Assembly: GCA_041398745.1 (NCBI GenBank)
Contig: JAWKUB010000004.1
Location: 248,001-312,000, forward strand
Source of the DNA: JACKHO01 sp041398745
GTDB taxonomy: Bacteria > Planctomycetota > Planctomycetia > Planctomycetales > Planctomycetaceae
DNA length: 64,000 bases
Direction: 5' to 3'
The position numbers were made by a program, and so were the translations under genes. The notes under the pieces are model-generated. The model searched no databases. It worked only from the letters and a program-made list of their open reading frames with translations, and was not told the origin of the DNA. Shown one piece after another: positions 42,185 to 49,629 of this stretch (positions are counted from its first letter, which is position 1; each line of letters starts with the position of its first letter).

Positions 42185-42910
42185 ATGCGACAAATCTGGG
42201 ACGACGACCCGAACGAAGACGAAGCCTTGTGGCGTTATTTCAAAACCGCACGGTTCATCACGTTTCTGGAAACGTCCCACCTTTATTTTGCTGCGGCTAC
42301 GCAATTTGAAGATCGCTTCGAAGGATGCGTTGCCGTGCAATCGCCTGAATACAAGACTGACCCGCGGTATGCGGAGAAGGAGCATGCCGAAGAAGCCTTC
42401 GCTGAGCTGAAGCGTCTAACTAAGATTAGCTGTTGGCACCGTGCTGACTACGAAAGTTATGCCATGTGGAAGCTGTATGCTGAATTCCACAAGGGCGTCG
42501 CCGTCGAGACTACGGTTCACACGCTTGTCCATTCTGTCGCTCCCTTCAATTTGCAGCCGAACTACGGTGAAGAAACGCTTTTGGGAGGCGCAATTCGATA
42601 TACTGACATGACGCAAGTACGGCTCAAAACTTCGATGGAGAAGCGGTTCTTTCACAAGCACCAAGCGTTCGCTTGGGAACGTGAATACAGGCTCGCAATC
42701 TCAGTACGCAATGCTGAAGAATTCGGCGTATCCGTCCCTTCTGAGGGCATTCTTGTTTCAGTTGATCCCTCACGCATGATCAAACGGATCATACTTGGCC
42801 CCAGACTTCCTGAGTCCGAACGGGAGACTATTACCAACGCTGCAAATGCTGCTGGTCTTTCTGATCGGGTGGCACTGTCAAGTCTGTTGTACAATCCAAG
42901 GTATGTGTGA
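42185..42910 (+). CDS. DUF2971 family protein, cassette gene
   Basis: 241 residues from the ATG at 42185, 19 bp after the end of the attC site; longer in-frame starts fall inside that site. The DUF2971 pattern is clear: LWRYFKTARFITFLETSHLYFAA, FEDRFEGCVA, SCWHRADYESYAMWKLYAEFHKGVAVET and FAWEREYRLAI. The fold class is often met in defence-adjacent and mobile gene contexts; its biochemical role is not established. No signal peptide. Confidence 0.82.
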   Translation: MRQIWDDDPNEDEALWRYFKTARFITFLETSHLYFAAATQFEDRFEGCVAVQSPEYKTDPRYAEKEHAEEAFAELKRLTKISCWHRADYESYAMWKLYAEFHKGVAVETTVHTLVHSVAPFNLQPNYGEETLLGGAIRYTDMTQVRLKTSMEKRFFHKHQAFAWEREYRLAISVRNAEEFGVSVPSEGILVSVDPSRMIKRIILGPRLPESERETITNAANAAGLSDRVALSSLLYNPRYV

Positions 42911-42924
42911 CCTGTAGAAGGGCT

Positions 42925-43118
42925 GAATAACCAAGTCCTGAACCGGCGGGTGGCTGTGGTCAATCTGTCGCGAATTGCGCTGTCTTCGAGTTTGGCTCGT
43001 TCGACAGATTGCCCACAGGGCGAAGTGAACGTCCAACTTCACTGGGGGCAAATTGCTGTCTACACTTCTTGAGTTTCCCAAATCCAACTCAGCAATTTGA
43101 TCCCAGTCGCCCGCCCGG
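42925..43118 (+). repeat. Diverged attC-like half site followed by stacked palindromes
   Basis: ATAAC (42927-42931), a 3-nt spacer and GTCCTGAACCGGCGGG repeat the left-arm layout of site 2, but no matching right arm follows. Instead there is a 96-nt unit (42944-43039), also found at 43527-43622. Its core TGTGGTCAATCTGTCG (42955-42970) pairs with CGACAGATTGCCCACA near 43001-43017. A second hairpin lies at 43040-43109 (ACTGGG..CAAATTGCTG against CAGCAATTTG..CCCAGT). Confidence 0.6.
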
Positions 43119-43119
43119 A

Positions 43120-43152
43120 AAAGGCAGAATGGTTCTGTAGGAAAATAAGTTC
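43120..43152 (+). repeat. 33-nt repeat before a cassette-type gene, copy 2
   Basis: Same element as 40743-40775 with two substitutions. It ends 12 bp before the ATG at 43165, so its 3' end may form part of the translation initiation region of that gene. Confidence 0.75.
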
Positions 43153-43164
43153 TGTCGGAAAACC

Positions 43165-43476
43165 ATGACAAAACCTCCGCCGCAAATTGATGGCGCTGAC
43201 GTGATTGCCTATGCGATACTCGACCCAGCCATCCACAAAGATATGGGAACTTTACGTTTATACGCCGATGGTGCCTTGCAGACTTGCTTCTATGGCTTGG
43301 CCATTGCCACGTATGATCTTACGAGTGTCTACCTTTTCTTCTGTGACACGAACTGGGAGACGGAAAACGACACATTTCACAACTCCGTGGCCGATGCCAT
43401 CAACACGGCAAAACGACAATATGGAATGCTGCCCGACCATTGGAGCTTCTACTTGGATGAATTGCGTCCCATTTGA
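43165..43476 (+). CDS. Hypothetical protein, cassette-type gene
   Basis: 103 residues. No signal peptide or named domain. The sequence alternates short strands and helices (VIAYAILDPAIHKDMGTLRL, TYDLTSVYLFFCDTNWETEN, HWSFYLDELRP). It looks like a small soluble alpha/beta protein. It lies between two copies of the 96-nt palindromic unit, as expected of a cassette gene. Confidence 0.6.
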   Translation: MTKPPPQIDGADVIAYAILDPAIHKDMGTLRLYADGALQTCFYGLAIATYDLTSVYLFFCDTNWETENDTFHNSVADAINTAKRQYGMLPDHWSFYLDELRPI

Positions 43477-43514
43477 TGCGTCTCGACGCCCATACAGCTC
43501 CGAGGACAAACACA

Positions 43515-43641
43515 TCCTGATACGGGCGGCGGGTGGCTGTGGTCAATCTGTCGCGAATGGCGTTGTTTTTGAGTCTGACTCGTTCGACAGATTGCCCACA
43601 AGACGAAGTGAACGTCCAACTTGACATCAGCCACCAGCCGC
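43515..43641 (+). repeat. Palindromic unit copy 2, attC-like cassette boundary
   Basis: Bases 43527-43622 match 42944-43039 at 88 of 96 positions. Here an outer stem is also present: GGCGGCGGGTGGCTG near 43525-43539 pairs with CAGCCACCAGCCGCC (43628-43642) with one mismatch. Inner arms TGTGGTCAATCTGTCG and CGACAGATTGCCCACA are conserved. The right end carries GTCCAAC, which fits the RYYYAAC core consensus. Confidence 0.65.
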
Positions 43642-43662
43642 CAACAAGGCGAGGAGCCAATC

Positions 43663-44322
43663 GTGAGTAACATCGTCCATCATACGACCACGGTCTTTGT
43701 AGTATTCATTTGCGCATTGCTCATCGGATGTGGCGGCGAGAACAGAAATTCGCCACCTGTTCCCAACTCCACAGACGTGTCCGCGCAGAATTCCGCTCCC
43801 GTAGCTCCTGAGGTGACCGCCGACGGCAAGCTGCGTGTGGCTGTCGTCTTTTCTGGGGGACACGAGACAGATCCGATTGATCATGGCCGGCCCGTGGCGC
43901 TCATTGGTCCCGCACTCGGTGTGACACCGGAAACATTTCGCGAAGCGTTCAGCGACGTCCGTCCCTCACCGGGCGGCGCTCCGCCAAGTCGTGAACGTGC
44001 CATGAGCAACAAGGAAACCCTCATGAAGGTCCTCGCTCCACATGGCATTACCAACGAACAACTCGACACGGTCTCGGACTACTATCGGTACAATCCCAGC
44101 CAAGGTGAAATGTGGCCCACGCGTCCTGCAAAAGCCGTGGCAATCGTAGAGAATGGTGTCGTCACCAGTTTCGAAATTGCCGACGGCGGGGCTGGATATA
44201 GTTCGCCACCATCCGTGACGGTCCCCGGCGTGGCCAATGCGAATTTCAAGGTGCAGCTTTCATTTGGGAAGCAACTGGACAAGAACGGCTCTGTCGCGGC
44301 CATCAACGTTGAGAATCGCTGA
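43663..44322 (+). CDS. Lipoprotein of unknown function, GTG start
   Basis: 219 residues from the GTG at 43663, which has GAGGAG about 6 nt upstream; in-frame starts before it lie in the palindromic repeat. The signal FVVFICALLIGC ends in a lipobox, followed by a Pro/Ser/Asn linker and a soluble domain. That domain begins LRVAVVFSGGHETDPIDHGRP and contains GVTPETFREAFSDVRPSP. The C-terminus (AIVENGVVTSFEIADGGAGYSSPPSVTVPG) matches the short GxGYSxPPxVT repeat of planctomycete exported proteins. Membrane-anchored, role unknown. Confidence 0.7.
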   Translation: MSNIVHHTTTVFVVFICALLIGCGGENRNSPPVPNSTDVSAQNSAPVAPEVTADGKLRVAVVFSGGHETDPIDHGRPVALIGPALGVTPETFREAFSDVRPSPGGAPPSRERAMSNKETLMKVLAPHGITNEQLDTVSDYYRYNPSQGEMWPTRPAKAVAIVENGVVTSFEIADGGAGYSSPPSVTVPGVANANFKVQLSFGKQLDKNGSVAAINVENR

Positions 44323-44442
44323 GAGGCTGACCAGATTGATTCGCAGCTCTGTCGTCGAGCAAGTTGACATAGGTCCGCTGACACCGGACGATGCACGTCA
44401 AACGCGGCTTTGCATCGAGCGAGTTTGGCGCGGGACTTCAAA

Positions 44443-45804
44443 TTACTGTACGTGACACACAAACCGTTTCAGTCCCCAAGTTTCCACTTCGGCCCGAATA
44501 TGCGGTTCCCATTCAGCGGGAACTGAGTAAAGATGCAGTTCTCTAAGTTGTGGCAGCGACCTCAGCTTAGTGATGGATTTCCACGACAACTGGTCTTGCG
44601 TGTCATCTCCATTGGTCGGACAAAACTCAGAAATGCGGAGGCTCTCCAATTCGGAGCACTGCGCGAGTAAGTCGAATGCATGGTCATCGAACAACGTACC
44701 AAATCCTTCATCACTCACCCTGCATTTTGTGCCTCCAAGATTTAGTGCAACAACTGCCCGGTATTTCGTTGCGAGTTCGTTCAATTCGGAATGTTGTGGC
44801 CAGAATTCAGGGTCGCGTAAACAGTCTTCTTCCATCGGGAATAGTTGAGAGGAAAGTCCTGCCATTCTCACCGACTTCAGTTGCGGCTGCCTGCGGCACA
44901 ACATGGCAAATGCCGGACAGTCGTCTCCGTAGTACGTCAGTTCTTTGAGGTTCTGCCAAACCGGTGGACCAAGAAAATCTAACTCCGGATCAGGGTAAAG
45001 CTCATTCCAGTTGTGCCACTCATGTTCTCGAAGTGCCAAAAACTCAAGGTGAACGAGGTTGTGAAACTTTCCAAGACTCACCAGCTCGGATTCCCCCAGA
45101 GGATCACTCCAATCGTTCTCAATTCGCAAGTGTTCGAGAGAATCTTCAAACAGACAGTCTTCTTCGATTAGAGTTCGTAGCAGCGTGGTAGAGCCAGCGT
45201 AGTCGAAACTGCGAAGCCGCTTCAAATTCTTTAGGTCTTCCAGGGTTCGTGTTCTGTCCGCCACATTTGGATCGTACCAGCCCTGCCTGATTCGCAGCGT
45301 CAGTTTTGTGAGCGGAAGTTTTGACAATGCAGCCGCACCTTCCTGCGAAAGAGTCCCCTGAAAGTCCAGCTCTTTGACAGTACGCAAGTTAGAAATCTGC
45401 TCAATGATGGCGTCATTGTCTGGTAAGTGGCTGCAATCGAATCTTAGGGAGGTCACTCCGGCCTCGTACAATTCCGAAAGATCGACTTCAATGCCATTTT
45501 CATGGACCAAGAGGTCGAGTGGCACGTGCGACAGTCGTGCCTTTCGGTAAAAGGCAAACACTCGCCGTTGCTGCTCAATGTCCTTGACAGCCGAAATGCT
45601 TACCGAAGTGACGTTGCTCAAGTCGAGCGGAATACCGAACAGTCGTCGAGGAGAGGACCGGTTCACATGAACGTTCGGGAAACTGGCGAGTTGCTCCCGA
45701 ACATGTTCGACGTACCAAAGTCTGCCAGCACCGAACAGCACGCCTATCGCAAGCAGTGCTCCGGCCCACTTCGCTGGCGACATAAATGACCATAGGTATC
45801 GCAT
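44443..45804 (-). CDS. Membrane-anchored leucine-rich-repeat-like protein
   Basis: 453 residues. One N-terminal helix (WAGALLAIGVLFGAGRLWYVE) anchors a large external domain. From about residue 110 onward there are irregular LRR-type units (VTSLRFDCSHLPDNDAI, LRTVKELDFQGT, LTKLTLRIRQG, LKRLRSFDYAG, LKELTYYGDDC, LRELHLYSVPAEW), each predicting a short strand plus helix. It is likely a surface or periplasmic binding protein. It starts 9 bp after the upstream gene ends and is probably co-transcribed with it. Confidence 0.75.
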   Translation of the reverse strand: MRYLWSFMSPAKWAGALLAIGVLFGAGRLWYVEHVREQLASFPNVHVNRSSPRRLFGIPLDLSNVTSVSISAVKDIEQQRRVFAFYRKARLSHVPLDLLVHENGIEVDLSELYEAGVTSLRFDCSHLPDNDAIIEQISNLRTVKELDFQGTLSQEGAAALSKLPLTKLTLRIRQGWYDPNVADRTRTLEDLKNLKRLRSFDYAGSTTLLRTLIEEDCLFEDSLEHLRIENDWSDPLGESELVSLGKFHNLVHLEFLALREHEWHNWNELYPDPELDFLGPPVWQNLKELTYYGDDCPAFAMLCRRQPQLKSVRMAGLSSQLFPMEEDCLRDPEFWPQHSELNELATKYRAVVALNLGGTKCRVSDEGFGTLFDDHAFDLLAQCSELESLRISEFCPTNGDDTQDQLSWKSITKLRSLPQLRELHLYSVPAEWEPHIRAEVETWGLKRFVCHVQ

Positions 45805-45813
45805 GAATAAAGG

Positions 45814-46818
45814 CTACTGCGCCTCGCTCAGCAAATCGAGTTCGAAGACGTACCGCCACCAGTTGTTGAGTTTGCCGTCGGCTGGGTTGATGCCATCAGC
45901 ATGCGGAAGATGTTGGAACCACCACTTCATGTAGTTGCGATGGTAGTCCGGACCTCCCCATGTTTCACATGAGACGAGGGCTGTCCGACCAGTGAGTTCG
46001 GGATAGTTCAGCCAGTCGTCGGCGGTTGATTCGACTTCGTGCTTGTTGCCGTAGTCGTAATCTGATTCGGCATTCGGCGGATAGTGACAACTCCCCACTC
46101 CCGCCATCCCAGACTGTTTCACGTTGGCCGCGAACCGGGACCAGTTCGACGACAACTCTTCTGCCTTCCAGCCTCCGTAGACGCGGGTCATAGTTGACTC
46201 GGTACGATGACACAAATTGTGGAGCATTTCTGCTACTCCACGCTCGTAGTTGAAACCCATAACGGCAAACGCCCGGCGCGAACCTACTCGATTGTAGACG
46301 CCACCATTAATGTAAAAGGCGCCGGGGCCCATCATGGCCGACTCGTGAAATCCAAAGTACGGCCCGCCAAAAATCCACAACTCATCGACCTTGTCGGCAT
46401 CAACCAAATCGACCACACCGTACTGTTCGGCGAGACGCGGGTAATCTGCCAGGTCAGGGGCATGCCATTTCTCCTGGCCGGCGCGACAGGCCAGATATGT
46501 TTCCGTGGAATAGCGGAATCCGTCCTGCTTCACCGGGAAATCCTCGACATCCAGCCATTTGACGATTTCGTAATTGATGAAACCGCCGGATGACTTCTTT
46601 ACGTCGGACGCATATCCCTCTGCCAACTGCCTTGGATCAAACCATCCGCAAACCTCATGCAGCCGCTTTTGCTCCGACTCGACGACAGGATCAAAATTGA
46701 GAACCAGAACGCGAATCGTCTTGGATTTGGGGACAGCATCATCCGCGACACAATTCTGTGTGGCAAACAAGCCTGCCAATACAACAAATCCAACGAGTAT
46801 GCAAAGAACGCGATTCAC
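45814..46818 (-). CDS. Secreted protein of unknown function
   Basis: 334 residues from the GTG at 46818, which is preceded by AAAGGG and gives a clean signal peptide (VNRVLCILVGFVVLAGLFATQNCVA). The ATG at 46863 would add a polar leader. The mature part starts KTIRVLVLNFDPVV and contains DELWIFGGPYFGFHESAMMGPGAFYINGG, MLHNLCHRTESTM and a Trp-rich C-terminus (NYMKWWFQHLPHADGINPADGKLNNWW). The H-N-L-C-H-R-T-E and GVGSCHYPPN segments look like possible metal or catalytic sites. No named family recognised. Confidence 0.68.
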   Translation of the reverse strand: MNRVLCILVGFVVLAGLFATQNCVADDAVPKSKTIRVLVLNFDPVVESEQKRLHEVCGWFDPRQLAEGYASDVKKSSGGFINYEIVKWLDVEDFPVKQDGFRYSTETYLACRAGQEKWHAPDLADYPRLAEQYGVVDLVDADKVDELWIFGGPYFGFHESAMMGPGAFYINGGVYNRVGSRRAFAVMGFNYERGVAEMLHNLCHRTESTMTRVYGGWKAEELSSNWSRFAANVKQSGMAGVGSCHYPPNAESDYDYGNKHEVESTADDWLNYPELTGRTALVSCETWGGPDYHRNYMKWWFQHLPHADGINPADGKLNNWWRYVFELDLLSEAQ

Positions 46819-47032
46819 GTCAAACCCTTTGATGGGACACCAAGTGACAGCTTTTGTCTCCACATGCTAATCCGCACACGAAACACCATACAGTCTGATC
46901 ACTGACTGCCGTGGTCGTGGCAGCCAAAGTTTGAACATGCGAATCGCCGCGTGATTTGCTTCACTCCACCTCATGAGTTCATCTCGTACACTCTAAATGC
47001 TGTCGCGGCGCTCGTTACGCCAATTGATTTGC

Positions 47033-47320
47033 ATGTCCATTCCGCCTCCATCTGAGCCGCAATCCACGCTGTTCTTGCGGTATGCGCTGCGATTGATTTA
47101 CTTCCACTTTGGCTTGCTGAAGTTCTTCCCTGACCTCAGCCCCTCCGAAATGCTGGCAACACAAACCGTCATGTCCATGCGGCGTTACTTGATTGACGCC
47201 AGCACGGCCCTGTGGTTGTTAGCGGTTCTCGAATGCGCCATCGGACTGGGATTCCTGTTCAACGTGTGGCCTCGCGTCACGTTCGTGTTGTTCGGGCTGC
47301 ACATGATTGACCTTCTGAAA
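47033..47320 (+). pseudogene. Truncated DoxX-like membrane protein gene
   Basis: The frame opens with MSIPPPSEPQSTLFLRYALR and encodes three membrane helices typical of DoxX-like proteins (LIYFHFGLLKFFPDLSPSEM, LWLLAVLECAIGLGFLF, RVTFVLFGLHMID). At about 47320 the homologous part ends and the same frame continues as the antisense of the BNR gene up to 47932. The last helices are missing. It looks like the remnant of a deletion that joined two convergent genes. Confidence 0.65.
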
Positions 47321-48394
47321 CACCGCAAACGTTGTGTCCCAGGTGACGTCTTCTTCCTTCGCGGCGACGTCAACGGGCGCGGTGAAGACGGTTTCCCAGT
47401 TCATTCCATCTTCGCTCCGTTGGATGTCATACCGCCGACGTTCCACGTTGATAAGGGTACCTCCGTCCGATTCCACAAACCGGCCGCCCGGCGTCGACTT
47501 CGGCAAGTCTTCCCAGGTAATGCCGTCTTTGCTTTTTCGTCCGTGGCTTCCCTTCTGAGCCGTCAGCCAGAATTCGCCACGCACAAAACTCAGTCCGCGC
47601 CAGGAGTGTCCCCAGCCCTTGAGTCCGGGATCGTGCCGGGTCCAGGTTTTGCCACCATCTGCGGAACGGACGACATAGTCCTTGTAGCTGCACAGAAACA
47701 CACCGTTGCCGTAGGCGAGTTCCTCCTGCCCTCGTTCATCGACATTTGGGATGAGACTGTGCTGCCAGTTCTGGCCTGTTTTGTCGCTGTAGAAGACGTG
47801 TCCCTCATCACCCACAATCAGAAAGCGGCCCCCTTCGTAGTCGCCGAAGCAGCAAATCATGTGGTGCGTTTTGCCGCCCGCGAGCAGGTCCTTCAAACTG
47901 TGCTGCTGCCAGTCGGCAAACGTCCCAGATGAACTCGTCATCCCCCGCCACATGTCGGCGCTCGTCAGCAGCACGCCATTTCCCCCGGTAGCACTCCACG
48001 TACTGCCCAGCTGTGCTGGCTGCTCATTCAGATGCGTCCAGTGCACACCATCATCAGAGCCAATGTACACCCCCGGTGTCCCCCAACCGGAGAACACCCC
48101 AATGACACCATCTGTCGCGGCCATGCCATAAACTGCAAACGTCCCATGCCACCCGCCGTCTTCCTTGGAGTCAGTCCCCAGAAACGTCTGCTCCCAGGTT
48201 TTTCCATCATCCCGCGACACGAGAATCCGCATTCCCTGCTTGGAACAAACCACAAACACCGGCTCCTCCTGCCGGGGATTCATTTTGCCCCCGAATGGGA
48301 TGTCAGGTCGAACTTCGACGTGCTTGCTTTGGGCCTGAACCTGAAACGTACAGAGACTCAGTACCAGAGCCGCAGCGAAGGAGTGACGAATCAT
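47219..48394 (-). CDS. Secreted BNR/sialidase-like beta-propeller, 3' end replaced
   Basis: 391 residues from the ATG at 48394 (MIRHSFAAALVLSLCTFQVQAQ, a signal peptide); the ATG at 48448 would add a non-signal leader. Asp-box-like turns recur: SRDDGKTWEQTF, GSDDGVHWTHL, SDKTGQNWQHS, SADGGKTWTRHD, SKDGITWEDL and RSEDGMNWETV, so this is a six-bladed BNR propeller. Sialidase activity cannot be claimed because the arginine triad is not identified. The last 33 codons (after TWDTTFAV) read the antisense of the DoxX-like remnant, so the native C-terminus is lost; little of the propeller is missing. Confidence 0.75.
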   Translation of the reverse strand: MIRHSFAAALVLSLCTFQVQAQSKHVEVRPDIPFGGKMNPRQEEPVFVVCSKQGMRILVSRDDGKTWEQTFLGTDSKEDGGWHGTFAVYGMAATDGVIGVFSGWGTPGVYIGSDDGVHWTHLNEQPAQLGSTWSATGGNGVLLTSADMWRGMTSSSGTFADWQQHSLKDLLAGGKTHHMICCFGDYEGGRFLIVGDEGHVFYSDKTGQNWQHSLIPNVDERGQEELAYGNGVFLCSYKDYVVRSADGGKTWTRHDPGLKGWGHSWRGLSFVRGEFWLTAQKGSHGRKSKDGITWEDLPKSTPGGRFVESDGGTLINVERRRYDIQRSEDGMNWETVFTAPVDVAAKEEDVTWDTTFAVFQKVNHVQPEQHERDARPHVEQESQSDGAFENR

Positions 48395-48444
48395 TAATGA
48401 GTTCCTTGGAAAACGAATAGCGTGTTCGCGGCAAGAAGATCGAA

Positions 48445-49590
48445 TCATGGAATCTGTAACTCACCGCGTGCAAGCCGCACCAGCCATTCGGAGAGCGACA
48501 TGTTGTAGAATTGAATACGTGGCGGATTCGCGACTGCGATAGTCCACTCACTTGGTGGGCCGCTGCACAGATAGAACAAGTATCGACTGTCGAGAATTCC
48601 AATCGGCAAAAGTCCGCCATTGGCAGGGAATTTCGGCAATTGAACGACGCTATTTGTGTCAACATCGACTTGCTTGTCCGCCTGCGAAAGCTCAGCCATT
48701 CTAGTAACGATGTATCCTAGTGTTCGGCTCCTTCTTCCACGAATCACGTCGAGAACCTGCACTGTGAGATTTTGACTCGGGACGTGCATCTGTTGTTCGC
48801 CAATGAGGGCAAACAATGACTCAAATTCACTTGGCAGCAGTACGTGGCGTTCACTCGCCACAACTCTATGCATCGGCGCTGTTTCAGCGATCTTTGAAAC
48901 CGCAACCATGTCCGCAGTCTCCCAAACAGGAAAAACCGCCGTTCCGATTTCCTTCGCGAAATCTTCAACAGACTTGTTTCGCCCACTACCTCGCTCACAT
49001 TGAAGAGTTGGGAAGTAACTGCTGCCATTCGCAACGAGAATATCTCCATCAGTATCAGCACCGCTGAGGGAATCAATTAACTTGTTCGAAAGCGAATTGT
49101 ACAACCACTCACTGAACCCCATGTTCAATGGGAATGTGAAGTCACTGCTACATTCAACGATTCGCCAGTTATTTGGCTCACCTTTCCGATCCCACAGGAT
49201 AAAGCTTTGATTGGCATCCGCTGCAGGAAACCAGCCTTCTAGATCCGTGCAATTGGGAACAGTAATCCTGTCGTTGTAGGGAGGTCCGTCGGGTGTCCAC
49301 CTTTGGGTTTCAAAGGGGCCATCCTGAGAAAAAACGCTGAAGACGTGCTGCCACAAATGCACAATGGATTCATGCGAAAAGCGATTGAAGGGCGATGGGA
49401 CTACCCATTCGTCAATATCTGCACGTAGCAGTCGTATGTCTCCGTACAGCTCAACAAACTCCTTAAAGTCATCAGGGAACGGCCCCCAGCGCCGTTCGAC
49501 GTGCTCCCAGCCAAACGTCGGCGTTGGCACGAAAAGGGGAACTTCCGGCGGGGGAATCAGCTGAGTAATCCGCTCGTTCCACTCGTTCAT
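48445..49590 (-). CDS. SUKH/SMI1-KNR4 family protein
   Basis: 381 residues from the ATG at 49590 (MNEWNERITQLIPPPEVPLF); an in-frame ATG at 49629 is possible. The N-terminal half has the SMI1/KNR4 pattern: GWEHVERRWGPFPDDFKEFVELYG, then FPAADANQSFILWDRKG and the Trp-rich FSEWLYN. The C-terminal half repeats similar elements (VVASERHVLLPSEFESLF, LSEWLVRLARG), suggesting two SUKH-like units. SUKH proteins are often immunity partners of polymorphic toxins, but no toxin gene is adjacent, so the role here is open. Cytoplasmic. Confidence 0.75.
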   Translation of the reverse strand: MNEWNERITQLIPPPEVPLFVPTPTFGWEHVERRWGPFPDDFKEFVELYGDIRLLRADIDEWVVPSPFNRFSHESIVHLWQHVFSVFSQDGPFETQRWTPDGPPYNDRITVPNCTDLEGWFPAADANQSFILWDRKGEPNNWRIVECSSDFTFPLNMGFSEWLYNSLSNKLIDSLSGADTDGDILVANGSSYFPTLQCERGSGRNKSVEDFAKEIGTAVFPVWETADMVAVSKIAETAPMHRVVASERHVLLPSEFESLFALIGEQQMHVPSQNLTVQVLDVIRGRRSRTLGYIVTRMAELSQADKQVDVDTNSVVQLPKFPANGGLLPIGILDSRYLFYLCSGPPSEWTIAVANPPRIQFYNMSLSEWLVRLARGELQIP

Positions 49591-49629
49591 GTTGAGTTCT
49601 CCCAAAAGCCATTCGGCGGCACGATGCAC

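Larger units (their letters stand above)
40743..43660 (+). mobile_element. Integron-type cassette array without integrase (CALIN-like)
   Basis: Four small genes, all plus strand, each followed by a palindromic site 15-40 bp after its stop codon. The sites at 41205 and 42077 have full attC architecture; those at 42925 and 43515 are diverged. One gene per interval, a single orientation and a recombination site at each 3' end are the diagnostic layout of integron cassettes. No integrase gene is visible on either side inside the window, and the IS lies 200 bp to the left. The boundaries are approximate. Confidence 0.65.

Noticed and set aside
42878..43171. Minus-strand frame across the palindromic repeat, repeated at 43400-43660
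   Set aside because: Similar frames arise on both repeat copies because the repeats are similar DNA; no start signal or domain supports a protein.
44323..44442. Possible further attC site after the lipoprotein gene
   Set aside because: There is a short GTTGAC/GTCAAAC inverted repeat, but the arms, spacers and unpaired bases of the other sites are absent.
46997..47932. Full 311-residue plus-strand protein
   Set aside because: Only the first part (to about 47320) resembles a protein family; the rest is antisense of the BNR propeller gene, so it is listed as a truncated pseudogene.
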